NCBI GenBank assembly: GCA_028291515.1
Contig: JAQGHU010000064.1
Location: 62,001-126,000 of the forward strand
Direction: 5' to 3'
DNA length: 64,000 nt
DNA from: Schlesneria sp.
GTDB taxonomy: Bacteria; Planctomycetota; Planctomycetia; Planctomycetales; Planctomycetaceae
A program made the translations under genes and the position numbers. The notes below the pieces were generated by a model. It was not told the DNA's origin. It did not search any database and saw only the letters and a list, made by a program, of their open reading frames with translations. Below, in pieces: positions 44,594 to 52,471 of the stretch (its first letter is position 1; every line of letters begins with the position of its first letter).

Positions 44594-45136
44594 TCACTCG
44601 GCCACAGTGGCATCTGGCCACGCCGCCACCGCCGCCCGGAATTTCTGTGAGTCGTTTTCCAATAGCATCAAGAGTTCCAATGCCGCATCGACACTCTCGA
44701 GCGGCTTTGATTCCGCGGCCAGCCCGATGCGCAGACCCCCTTTTCCATCGGAATCGAGGCCAATCACCTTGGCTCGAAACGGTCCGTCGTCGTTCGGAGT
44801 GCCAAGTGTCCCCTCCAGTTTCACCGTCGTGGAACCGATGTCCGTCTTCTTCGTGACATGAAGCAACGGTCGTTGTTGAGCATTCTTCCAATCAGTGGCG
44901 CGCAAGTGTTTTTCGATCGTGGCGGCATCGGGATCCGGAATCTTTTGTGTTTCTCCGAACACGAAACCAACAGTCAGGTTGTTCTCCGGTCCCTTCGCTG
45001 CTGCGGATCCCGAATTGCCCGTGCTCGAAGTCGACGGTGTGGGCGCAACCGGAGCAGCAGGTTTGGAACAACCCGCGATGGAAAAGGATGCGAGTAGAGC
45101 GACCACGGTGGCAAGAAAGCGGCTGGAATCGGGCAT
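44594..45136 (-). CDS. Lipoprotein, unknown
   Basis: 180 residues from the ATG at 45136 with AAGGA six bases upstream. Signal peptide with lipobox SIAGC (Cys at about 22), then a Pro/Ser/Thr-rich linker and a beta-rich domain of about 130 residues. I do not recognise the domain. Neighbours on the same strand encode a SIMPL-like protein and others with 38-70 base gaps, so an operon is possible. Confidence 0.75.
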   Translation of the reverse strand: MPDSSRFLATVVALLASFSIAGCSKPAAPVAPTPSTSSTGNSGSAAAKGPENNLTVGFVFGETQKIPDPDAATIEKHLRATDWKNAQQRPLLHVTKKTDIGSTTVKLEGTLGTPNDDGPFRAKVIGLDSDGKGGLRIGLAAESKPLESVDAALELLMLLENDSQKFRAAVAAWPDATVAE

Positions 45137-45174
45137 GATGGTCCTTAAGGCCAAGTAGGTAGTGTGAGTAATGA

Positions 45175-45882
45175 TCAGACGGGGTGGTCATTGCCTTGTT
45201 CTGCGTTTTCCACGGCAAAACGAATACGAAATTGCCGGGCTACTTTCGCTGGGCTAACTGGCAGACCGGCATAGGAGACGGTCTCTATCGGTTCCGCATC
45301 GATTGAGTCTTCTTCAACACTGTAGCCCCTGCCGCCATACGAAACGGATCTCTCCGGGGTCCCATTCCTTGTCACAAAGTGCTCAACGACAGACAGCATC
45401 CCTCCCAGTCGAACGCCAAGTTCGTCGGCCAGCAAAGTGGCCGTCGTCTGCGCCGATCGAATGGCTTCACGCAGGGCATCGCTCGCCGACGCATTCGCCT
45501 TGTAAACGGGAACCGGACGTTGAAAAGTGAAGTCTTGTTTCACCCGTCCAAAGAACGAGTGGGGCAGTGACGCAAAATGCCTTTCCGTCGCCGCCATCGC
45601 AGACATCAGGACGTCCATACTCGTGTTGCGGATCGTGATTCGATGAACGACAGTTTTCGTGGACGACCAGGTATTCTGCTCAGCCTCGCCGCCTCCTTCG
45701 CGAATCTCCGCATCGGTCAGGCCGCTCTTTCTCAGCGTTGCGAGCACAGCCTCTCGCAACGCAAGTGCCTCATCGAAGCAGATCACCTTTTTTCCAGTTG
45801 CTGTCGACAGAGCGAGCGTGGCTTCGAAAGCCTCGATTTCATGTTCCATTCGGGCACTGGTCAAGACTTCAATGTATCGCAA
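45175..45882 (-). CDS. SIMPL-domain (DUF541)-like protein
   Basis: 235 residues. Pattern of the SIMPL/DUF541 fold: an early segment with many small residues and AVLATLRKSGLTDAEIREGG, central VVHRITIRNTSMDVLMSAMAA, and DALREAIRSAQTTATLLADE-LGVRLGGMLSVVE, the typical Ala-rich helix and following turn. Unlike most members it has no signal peptide. SIMPL proteins are poorly understood; some bind signalling partners or resist oxidative stress. Confidence 0.6.
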   Translation of the reverse strand: MRYIEVLTSARMEHEIEAFEATLALSTATGKKVICFDEALALREAVLATLRKSGLTDAEIREGGGEAEQNTWSSTKTVVHRITIRNTSMDVLMSAMAATERHFASLPHSFFGRVKQDFTFQRPVPVYKANASASDALREAIRSAQTTATLLADELGVRLGGMLSVVEHFVTRNGTPERSVSYGGRGYSVEEDSIDAEPIETVSYAGLPVSPAKVARQFRIRFAVENAEQGNDHPV

Positions 45883-45953
45883 GTAGACTCCTCTCTAATA
45901 CAGAAAGATCGACTCCACTTATAGTCGCGTTGACTTGCTGGTTGAGCGGCCGC

Positions 45954-46598
45954 TTATTTCGATCCTCCGGCGCTCATTTTCGGACGCACATGCTTGTCGG
46001 AAAGTTCAACCAATTCGATCTGCGACAGATACCCTTTGATGCTCTGGTATCGATTGACATCCCGAAACGAAAACATCGTAGTAATCCGATGTGGCACGCC
46101 GAGGTGAATTCCAAACGTCCCCCCGGCAGATTGCATTGGCAGCAACGGCGGCGGTTCGTCTTGCCACGCGAACATCACGTACGTGATGGATTGAGCCACG
46201 ACGTCCTGTGTTTTCATGGGCTTCGCGAGTCTGTCGAACCACGTTGCGACGGCAGGCAGGTAGTCCAGAGAAAACTGCCAGCGGTGTTGACGGAAAAGCT
46301 CACCGTCCGCACTGGGAAGCTCATTGATGGCCGTGGGCTGACCGAGCACCTGATCAATCTCGACCGCAAGTTCCGAGAGCAATGGGTGCAGGGTCGAGTT
46401 CCATCCCACCATCAACTCAGAGGGCTGCGAGTAGATAATCGTGCATTTATCGCTCAGGAATTGGGTACAGCGATCGACGATAGCCGTCGCACTCAAGCGA
46501 CCAACCTGGTGGCCCCAGATCTGCGACTTTGGTGGAGAGTATCGAATCATAGACGACCGCGCGATGGCACAGGTGACAGAACAGGATTTCATTTCCAT
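45954..46598 (-). CDS. Hypothetical protein
   Basis: About 214 residues from the ATG at 46598 (GCGAGG upstream); a GTG at 46646 would overlap the end of the upstream DUF3806-like gene. Soluble, rich in Trp, Tyr and Pro, with a MVGWNSTLHPLLSELAVEID stretch in the middle and TMFSFRDVNRYQSIKGYLSQ near the end. It matches no family I can name. Gene order and tight spacing suggest cotranscription with the upstream gene. Confidence 0.65.
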   Translation of the reverse strand: MEMKSCSVTCAIARSSMIRYSPPKSQIWGHQVGRLSATAIVDRCTQFLSDKCTIIYSQPSELMVGWNSTLHPLLSELAVEIDQVLGQPTAINELPSADGELFRQHRWQFSLDYLPAVATWFDRLAKPMKTQDVVAQSITYVMFAWQDEPPPLLPMQSAGGTFGIHLGVPHRITTMFSFRDVNRYQSIKGYLSQIELVELSDKHVRPKMSAGGSK

Positions 46599-46627
46599 TA
46601 AGCCTCGCAGGGCTTCGCCGTCCGGCG

Positions 46628-47092
46628 TCACCAGAACTTCCACCACGGCTTCCCGGCATCGGCCTGGGCGACCGCCTGGACCTGCTCCGCGATTTGCTTG
46701 TACGACGCTTCCAAAAAGTTCGTCTCACGACGTTCCCAACGCTTGGCAACGAAGTTGGCCGGGTACACCAGCACGTCGCCTTTTCCGGGAAGCCCATGGA
46801 CCGCCAAGTCGGAGCCCTGCTTGTCGCTGGCGATCACCCACGCCAGGCCGACGCCATCGACCAGGAACTGCCCGAATGCCATGCTGACGCAATTGATCGC
46901 GCCGTTGACCAACTGATCGTCCGTTGGTTCGGTGCTGAGCCACGCGGTGAAGGAGCGATCCAAAGCGGCCAGCGTCAACGGCTGGCCCGCGTCCGGCGGT
47001 GAAAAGGCCTCGACAAACTTCGACGCCACTTCGATCTGCGACGCGACCCAGGCACGCTCCTTATCGGTCGGTGGGCTAACCTTCTGCTCCAT
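46628..47092 (-). CDS. DUF3806-like protein
   Basis: 154 residues. Features of the DUF3806 family: LVNGAINCVSMAFGQFLVDG, WVIASDKQGSDLAVHGLPG and VLVYPANFVAKRWERRETNF, which describe a small soluble domain resembling those seen in SUKH-type immunity clusters. It ends WWKFW. Directly upstream on the same strand is the degraded SUKH start at 47098, six bases away. Confidence 0.65.
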   Translation of the reverse strand: MEQKVSPPTDKERAWVASQIEVASKFVEAFSPPDAGQPLTLAALDRSFTAWLSTEPTDDQLVNGAINCVSMAFGQFLVDGVGLAWVIASDKQGSDLAVHGLPGKGDVLVYPANFVAKRWERRETNFLEASYKQIAEQVQAVAQADAGKPWWKFW

Positions 47093-47097
47093 GGTCT

Positions 47098-47229
47098 CTA
47101 CTCTCGATCCTCGACCCCGGCGGTCACAGGGTTGCAGCGTGACGTTGACTCCGGAAATTCGGCTTCGAGTGCTACTGCAGGAGCACTCACAACATCTGCC
47201 GAGATCTTCGCTGGCGACATGAAAGTGAT
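47098..47229 (-). pseudogene. Truncated N-terminus of a SUKH protein
   Basis: Minus-strand frame reading ITFMSPAKISADVVSA then PAVALEAEFPES, matching residues 4-30 of the SUKH protein at 43418 (TFKSPAKVSADVVSAAAAAL, then KVEFPKD), after which similarity stops. The DNA also matches over about 70 bases. An abandoned duplicate or recombination scar. It ends six bases from the DUF3806-like start. Confidence 0.6.
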
Positions 47230-47359
47230 GCGCAATCTGTCGATTTCTTCACAATCACTCAAGCGACGTCTGTGAATATTTCGCGAGGACTCTTTGAATG
47301 GTCTGTTATTCTGTCAATGTTCAATCCGGGCAACCAGTCTCGTCAAGAGATTGAGCTTT

Positions 47360-48001
47360 ATGACCTACAACGAAGTCACAACGATGAAGCAGTTCCCACA
47401 GCGCTTTGCGATGCAGATCGTGATTGGCCGCTTGATCCCGCTTCGAGCTCGATTTTCGACCGCTGTCTGGTTTCTATTCGGCGCGGTGTTGTTGAGCCTC
47501 TCTCAGAACATCACCTGGGCCTATATCAATGGCGGCGAGTGGCGCACGGATTTTCGCGAGCAGAAAGCCAACGTCGAAGCCGGGGGATGGCACGCCACGT
47601 TTGCGGGTGACTTCCCGAATCAGAACCAACTGTGGGTCACCTTCTATCCCGACTCGGATCCGCCGAGTAACTTCGATCGATTCGTCAAACTCGTCGTCGC
47701 CCGCGCAATTGCCGAACTCCCGGCGGACCAGGTCGCTCGATTCAGCACCGAACATCGAGATCGCCTTGTGATCCTGGCGAAAGAGTGGCTGACCACCGCG
47801 AAACGGAAACCGCCCTCAGAGCCAACCATTCACACCCTCGGCCCCTTCCAATTCAAACTCGGCGCAACAAAAGTCCGCACCTGGTGGGCCACCGGTCGCA
47901 AAACCCAGATCGAGAAAACCTACGACCTGTTCTACCTCGCCATCACACTTGACGAACCCGCCTCCGCGATCAGCCCCAGCAACATCGGTCTGTGCCGCTG
48001 A
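47360..48001 (+). CDS. Membrane-anchored hypothetical protein
   Basis: About 213 residues from the ATG at 47360 (AAGAGA upstream); an ATG at 47384 is possible. One hydrophobic segment near residues 27-45 of the longer form, then a soluble domain with GGEWRTDFREQKANVEAGGW and a 60-residue helical stretch, ending in beta-rich sequence. I do not recognise the family. It lies directly upstream of a GWRRK-LILWKP family gene on the same strand (79-base gap). Confidence 0.6.
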   Translation: MTYNEVTTMKQFPQRFAMQIVIGRLIPLRARFSTAVWFLFGAVLLSLSQNITWAYINGGEWRTDFREQKANVEAGGWHATFAGDFPNQNQLWVTFYPDSDPPSNFDRFVKLVVARAIAELPADQVARFSTEHRDRLVILAKEWLTTAKRKPPSEPTIHTLGPFQFKLGATKVRTWWATGRKTQIEKTYDLFYLAITLDEPASAISPSNIGLCR

Positions 48002-48080
48002 CCCACAGTCACTGCTCTACTACAACACGAGCGGAGACAGGGACGCCTGTCTCCGTTGTTCCATGTGGTATCATGCCCCC

Positions 48081-48446
48081 ATGAAAGAATTCTTCCACGG
48101 CTGGCGACGAAAGCTTGGATGCGTGGCGCTGGTGATGAGCCTCATCCTGATGGCGGGCTGGATACGGAGCCTTGCAATGACGGATGTGTTCACACGCTGG
48201 ACGAAAGGACCGAAGCAAGGATTGCTCATCGCAATCCAGTCGCGTGACGGCGAAATCGGATGGCGGACATTCCGCCCTATCGAGGTCGGCTTCGGGAATG
48301 GCTGGATCGCTTATCCAAACGTTCCACGATTACCATCCGATTTGAAATTCAACGTCATCCCCTACTGGTCGATTACAATTCCTCTCACGATCATCTCCGC
48401 GTACCTGATTCTCTGGAAGCCACGGAAGCAGTCATCCCCGATTTAG
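48081..48446 (+). CDS. GWRRK-LILWKP family membrane protein (copy G)
   Basis: 121 residues from the ATG at 48081; the open frame upstream to 47949 has no ribosome site. MKEFFHGWRRKLGCVALVMS begins helix one; helix two is IPLTIISAYLILWKPRK. The variable middle is only about 60 residues. This is the only copy in the window on the plus strand. The 16-base DNA stretch TGATTCTCTGGAAGCC near its 3' end is identical to that in copies A, B, C, D and F. Confidence 0.8.
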   Translation: MKEFFHGWRRKLGCVALVMSLILMAGWIRSLAMTDVFTRWTKGPKQGLLIAIQSRDGEIGWRTFRPIEVGFGNGWIAYPNVPRLPSDLKFNVIPYWSITIPLTIISAYLILWKPRKQSSPI

Positions 48447-48524
48447 CCGGACAGTACCTGCTCGTCACAAGAATATCGCTCCGATATAGCATCTCCGTTT
48501 CCACTTCCACTGTGGCTAGGCGAT

Positions 48525-49082
48525 TCACGCGCCGTGGAGAAATATGGGGACAATCGAGAACCATCTCTTCGCTTGAAACGATTCCTTTGCGACGAAATCG
48601 ATGACCTCGCCGTTCGATTTCGTAACGCGACCTTTCAGAGTGATGATGACATCCTCGTGTCGATCCAACAGACCATCCATCGTTTCGCCGACCGCTGCGT
48701 GGTCCCCGCGGGGTTTACCAGCCAAGGCATTGCGTTCCGCGCGAGATCGAAAGTTTTCCTTCCACCACATGGTCTTATCGACCACTTCTCCATCAGCGTA
48801 TGTCAAACGTACGTCAGTCAATTCGAAGGAGTCAATCTCTCGATCGATATCCATCAGCTGCAACGACAGATCATAGGGCCCCGTGCGGTGCTCATACTCG
48901 AACAGGATCGGGATGCCATAGGTTTGCGACTGCGGTGAGACGTATGCCGTCGACCTGATCCCGTCGACCAGATCGATGCCTCTTACGCCCCCGTATTCTC
49001 GACAATTGTAGACGTTGCAACACCCCGAGATCATGGCGCACGCCAGAACACCGCAGGCAATAAAAGTGTGCGTGATTCTCAC
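48525..49082 (-). CDS. Lipoprotein, unknown
   Basis: 185 residues with a lipoprotein leader (MISGCC; Cys near residue 21). The remaining protein is beta-rich with Arg/Asp pairs (SLQLMDIDREIDSFELTDVR, then LTYADGEVVDK), ending FSIVPIFLHGA. Convergent with copy G. No family recognised. Confidence 0.75.
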   Translation of the reverse strand: MRITHTFIACGVLACAMISGCCNVYNCREYGGVRGIDLVDGIRSTAYVSPQSQTYGIPILFEYEHRTGPYDLSLQLMDIDREIDSFELTDVRLTYADGEVVDKTMWWKENFRSRAERNALAGKPRGDHAAVGETMDGLLDRHEDVIITLKGRVTKSNGEVIDFVAKESFQAKRWFSIVPIFLHGA

Positions 49083-49392
49083 CGGTAGGTGCTCAGGTCT
49101 GGCAGTGTCGTCATGCGAAGTGCGAATGTTGTCCGTTGCCGATTTACGAACACCTCCTTTTAGATTCGTTTGATGTTCCGCTCAATCGAATTCTCGAATG
49201 GCAATTTCGGGCCGGATTCTAGCGAAACGACGCAAGCTAACGCCCCGTCAGCGATTCGTGCGAACGTCGTCGAGTTCGATAATCGCAAATGGGGAAGGCG
49301 ACCCGCAACTCGCCTTGGGTCGGCGGTAATTGCCGAAAGGATCTCAAAGGGAGTGAACTAACTCAGAGACGAAGTGGGGAACATCGAACTTG

Positions 49393-49430
49393 TTTCTTTC
49401 CTCTGTGCCTCTGTGTTTCTAACTTCTTCT
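49393..49430 (+). repeat. Dispersed repeat R1, single copy
   Basis: Core CTCTGTGCCTCTGTGTTTC. It lies in the 357-base gap 49083-49439, just past the end of a frameshifted gene. Otherwise the gap shows no gene. Confidence 0.75.
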
Positions 49431-49439
49431 TGAGTTCGA

Positions 49440-49882
49440 TCATGGTCCGTCTTCAGCAGGCGTGACGAGATCCGTGCGAATAACGACTTGCGGCTTCCAG
49501 AGAATCAAGTAGGCGGAGAGCAACGTTAAAGGAAGTGCAAGCCACCAATAAAGCAGATAGCGGCAAGCCGGTTTTCTCCCCCTGTCAGTCAATTTAGCGA
49601 ACCCTTCGTTTAAGGATTCCGCAAAGGGGCGGTTCAAATGGAGTTGCTCAAATTCTTCCGGAAGGATCACCACATGTGCCACTCAAGTACGGGAGATCGA
49701 TCAACGGACAGCCAGGAGAGTCCGCTTTGACCGGAATTGACGTAGTGCAGTCGATCCCCGATCGCGAAGCAAAACTGGTCGGAAAAAAATAGCGTTCGCA
49801 CCCACAGTCCCGTCACGACGCACGCCATCACCAGCGTGATGCAGCCCGTCTTTCGCCGCCAACCTCGGAAGAATTCACGCAT
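49440..49882 (-). pseudogene. Frameshifted GWRRK-LILWKP family gene (copy D)
   Basis: The N-terminal part (49882 down to 49667) encodes MREFFRGWRRKTGCITLVMA, helix one and about 40 more residues, then a stop. The C-terminal part (from about 49682 down to 49440) is in another frame and supplies LALPLTLLSAYLILWKP. The two frames overlap by 16 bases near 49667-49682; one shift there would restore a protein of about 145 residues, the family's usual length. Upstream the ATG overlaps copy E's stop in ATGCGTGA. Mutation, sequencing error or recoding are all possible. Confidence 0.7.
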
Positions 49883-50309
49883 GGGGCTGAAGCTTCACGT
49901 TGGGTTTGCGCAATAGTAGGTACGCCGCTATGGCCGTCAGAATCGCGACTGCAGGTAGATCAGGAATACGGAGTCCGATGTGACCAGGTACCAACTTGCC
50001 AATTGAATTCGACCCATCATAGTACTGGAACGTACTTCTGTGTGTGACGTGGGGCTTCACTGGAAACGTCACCCAGTTGAACTCGTTTGAAGGCGGGATA
50101 ATCCTCGTATCGATCCACATATTCCACTGGTAACCACACTCGATGCCACAATCCTCAAACCTTAGTTCCAAATAGTCTCCACCACTGATGTCATAGCGAA
50201 TAACATCCTCGACGAGGGAACCCCGGATCAAAGCGATTTGAAACACGCACGCCATCGCGAGCGTGACTATGCCCGTCTTTCGTCGCCAACCATGAAAGAA
50301 CGTCTGCAT
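49875..50309 (-). CDS. GWRRK-LILWKP family membrane protein (copy E)
   Basis: 144 residues. MQTFFHGWRRKTGIVTLAMA begins helix one; the C-terminal helix VAILTAIAAYLLLRKPN is diverged from the usual LPLTLLSAYLILWKP. The middle is rich in Asp, Cys, Trp and Asn. Its stop overlaps the copy D start in ATGCGTGA. It starts nine bases after the stop of copy F, so D, E and F are probably cotranscribed. Confidence 0.78.
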   Translation of the reverse strand: MQTFFHGWRRKTGIVTLAMACVFQIALIRGSLVEDVIRYDISGGDYLELRFEDCGIECGYQWNMWIDTRIIPPSNEFNWVTFPVKPHVTHRSTFQYYDGSNSIGKLVPGHIGLRIPDLPAVAILTAIAAYLLLRKPNVKLQPHA

Positions 50310-50318
50310 TCGTGAAGC

Positions 50319-50768
50319 TCAGCCTGGCGGTGTCGGAGCAATCGGTTTGCGTGGCTTCCAGAGAATCAGATACGCGGAGAGCACAGTGAGAGGTAAGGTG
50401 ATAGTTGAGTAGTGAACGATGAAATAAATCGGCCAATCGTTGGTGCCCGCAACTTCCTTTCCAACACCAATCCCACAGCAACGAAAAAACCATGTAATGC
50501 GATCGTCCTCGAAGAAATCATAGTCCGTTCTCGGAACGGTGTCCCATTCCTGAAATGATGTTTTAACATCGGGCCACTCCTGGTGGACCTTTATCCAGAC
50601 GATCGAGCAGTCGAAAGAATAGATGATGTCAGTCGTGGCTGTTTCTTTGGCGAATTCGAAAATATCTGTCGTGGCTAGACTACGTATCCACGCGCCCATG
50701 CATGCGAGCGCCATCACCAGCGTGACGCAACCCATCTTTCGTCGCCAACCATGGAAGAACGTCTGCAT
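50319..50768 (-). CDS. GWRRK-LILWKP family membrane protein (copy F)
   Basis: 149 residues. MQTFFHGWRRKMGCVTLVMA and the helix-two end LPLTVLSAYLILWKPRK are both canonical. The middle contains three closely spaced Cys residues around an RCCGIG segment. It begins seven bases after the stop of the small membrane protein gene upstream, the first sign of a longer run of short membrane protein genes on this strand. Confidence 0.8.
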   Translation of the reverse strand: MQTFFHGWRRKMGCVTLVMALACMGAWIRSLATTDIFEFAKETATTDIIYSFDCSIVWIKVHQEWPDVKTSFQEWDTVPRTDYDFFEDDRITWFFRCCGIGVGKEVAGTNDWPIYFIVHYSTITLPLTVLSAYLILWKPRKPIAPTPPG

Positions 50769-50775
50769 CGACTGG

Positions 50776-50985
50776 TCAGTCCTGTGACTTCAACTTCGAC
50801 CTGGTGCTGCGAGGGCCAACAATCACACCCAGCAAGAATCCCATACCAGAGCATCCGACCAGCAGCCAGCCCAGGTATTCGAGCGGCAATCCAATCGTCA
50901 TCAGTCCAATCACCTGAAGCATCAGCGCCAGCGCGGCCCCCGCGACAATCCCCGTCCAGATTCGCAGCAGACAATTCTTGATCAT
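50776..50985 (-). CDS. Small two-helix membrane protein
   Basis: 69 residues from the ATG at 50985 (a TTG at 50994 also opens). Hydrophobic segments at about 9-31 and 37-57 are followed by a basic tail. No family recognised. It lies seven bases before copy F and 33 bases after the gene at 51019, in a tight run of minus-strand membrane protein genes. Confidence 0.6.
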   Translation of the reverse strand: MIKNCLLRIWTGIVAGAALALMLQVIGLMTIGLPLEYLGWLLVGCSGMGFLLGVIVGPRSTRSKLKSQD

Positions 50986-51018
50986 TGGGCTCAACTACCT
51001 TAGCAATGTCACACGTCA

Positions 51019-51537
51019 TCACGAGTTTGTGGCCAACTCTTTCGCGGGTTTGACCCAGAGCGTCCGAACAGCGCTCTCGAACGCCGCGGTATCGACCGGT
51101 GGATAGTAGCAATACCCCGAGCGCCAACTGATTCGGTAGTGATGTGTCGTCGCCAGTGACGCTGTCATCTCCAGAGGCGGAAAGCGTGGCCAGAGCCAGC
51201 CACAGCAAATCAGTTCCCAGCGAGGTGCGATTTCGATCTCCAGGACGCTGCTCCAGGGCAGGAACTTGGGTCGGCCGATCAAGCGATGAAAACGAATCCC
51301 TTCGGCATCCAGTGTGACGCTCCACACCGTGAAACAGAGGAACACGACATAAATCAGGATGAAGATCAGCAGAGTGATCTCCAAAGAACCCGTCAGCAGC
51401 AAAGCGATCAGGCTGGGCACGATAAAGAGGAAGAATATCAGTATCGGAGCAATCAGAAACATCACGATGCAAAAGTCGAGGAGACTCCGCGGCCAGATGC
51501 GGGGTTTGACGTGAACGGCAGGCGGGTGAATCGTCAT
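51019..51537 (-). CDS. Two-helix membrane protein, PH-like domain possible
   Basis: 172 residues from the ATG at 51537 (AAGG eight bases upstream). Two close helices near residues 20-45 and 50-75 precede a beta-rich domain (TLDAEGIRFHRLIGRPKFLP, WSSVLEIEIAPRWE) whose pattern recalls bacterial PH-like (bPH/YdbT-type) domains after two transmembrane helices. This is a resemblance by eye only. Confidence 0.6.
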   Translation of the reverse strand: MTIHPPAVHVKPRIWPRSLLDFCIVMFLIAPILIFFLFIVPSLIALLLTGSLEITLLIFILIYVVFLCFTVWSVTLDAEGIRFHRLIGRPKFLPWSSVLEIEIAPRWELICCGWLWPRFPPLEMTASLATTHHYRISWRSGYCYYPPVDTAAFESAVRTLWVKPAKELATNS

Positions 51538-51651
51538 GCACATGCCTTCAACGCGAAACACTGTTCATAAAGTGAACCCTATATGGAGGGCAGTACAGAG
51601 CGACATCACGCTGGCAAGAGTGCGAGTCCGCGGACGAAGTACTCAAGTAGC

Positions 51652-51947
51652 CTTCTCGCTCCGAGGCTGTCAGTTTTTCGAAAACCGCCAAAACGAGGAT
51701 GAAGTTTATATCGGACCACCCCGTTTGCGTCGATTCTGAGCGATCCTACGAGGTCGTTTTTTGGAAGTGACATCAACTTTCGGCCGCAATTCGAAAAACT
51801 GACAACCTCTCCGCGAGAAGTAAGCCGATGAACGCGACGCCGACTACGCTATCACGTTCCGATTCATAAGAGCGCGCGGATTTGCGGTTGGCTTTCTTCT
51901 CGGCGGAGCGAGAAGGCAACTTAAAGACACGGCACACGGAGTGTGCC
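51652..51947. repeat. Inverted repeat pair, small hairpin and R4 copy in a gene-free gap
   Basis: Arms 51652-51689 and 51782-51820 are imperfect reverse complements with a perfect 15-base core (TGTCAGTTTTTCGAA / TTCGAAAAACTGACA). At 51896-51915, CTTCTCG-GCGGAG-CGAGAAG is a seven-base-stem hairpin sharing the arms' outer sequence, and R4 (GGCACACGGAGTGTGCC) follows at 51931-51947. No gene is seen between 51538 and 51954. Confidence 0.7.
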
Positions 51948-51954
51948 TACTACT

Positions 51955-52239
51955 TTAGTCACGGCGGGGTCGCGCCAGGTTCAACACTGCGGCGAACAGG
52001 GCGGCGCCGATGATCGACCAGACGACTGGAAACGGTTGCCCGCCGACTTGGATCGTGAGCAGTTCCGGCAATCCCATCTGATGGGCGATCCACGTCCCCA
52101 GCACAGCCCCTACGAAACCGAGCGCGATGGAGACCAAGCAGCCCGAATGCGAGTAGCCGGCCATCGCTTGGGCTAAGCTTCCGCAAATACCGGCGATCAG
52201 CAGCAGCAATAAAAATCCACCGAGAGTCATCTGGGACAA
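51955..52239 (-). CDS. GlsB/YeaQ/YmgE family stress-response membrane protein
   Basis: 94 residues with three hydrophobic helices (about 6-25, 33-52 and 72-88). The pattern IAGICGSLAQAMAGYSHSGC then GFVGAVLGTWIA matches the GlsB/YeaQ/YmgE (transglycosylase-associated) family. Members are small inner-membrane proteins induced in envelope or acid stress. It is not visibly linked to neighbours. Confidence 0.85.
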   Translation of the reverse strand: MSQMTLGGFLLLLLIAGICGSLAQAMAGYSHSGCLVSIALGFVGAVLGTWIAHQMGLPELLTIQVGGQPFPVVWSIIGAALFAAVLNLARPRRD

Positions 52240-52471
52240 CTCACTTTCTGAAAAGGTGACCGAGCAAAAAGTGACCTACGGTGCTGATAGCACCTACGTG
52301 TCGCGTTGAAACATGGGTTAGACCAAGCAGTTTTTTGCTCGCGGGACGCCACAAGTAAATGGGACGGCTCTAGAACCTTAAGCAACCGCGATGCCGTGGC
52401 CAATCGGCGTTCATTTTTTGATATCAACGAATGGCATATTGTTTGCGGATCATCGTTACAGGGGGATTACG

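Noticed and set aside
49170-49361. 63-codon frame upstream of the lipoprotein gene
   Set aside because: No ribosome site, no hydrophobic or domain feature; probably promoter sequence of the divergent gene.
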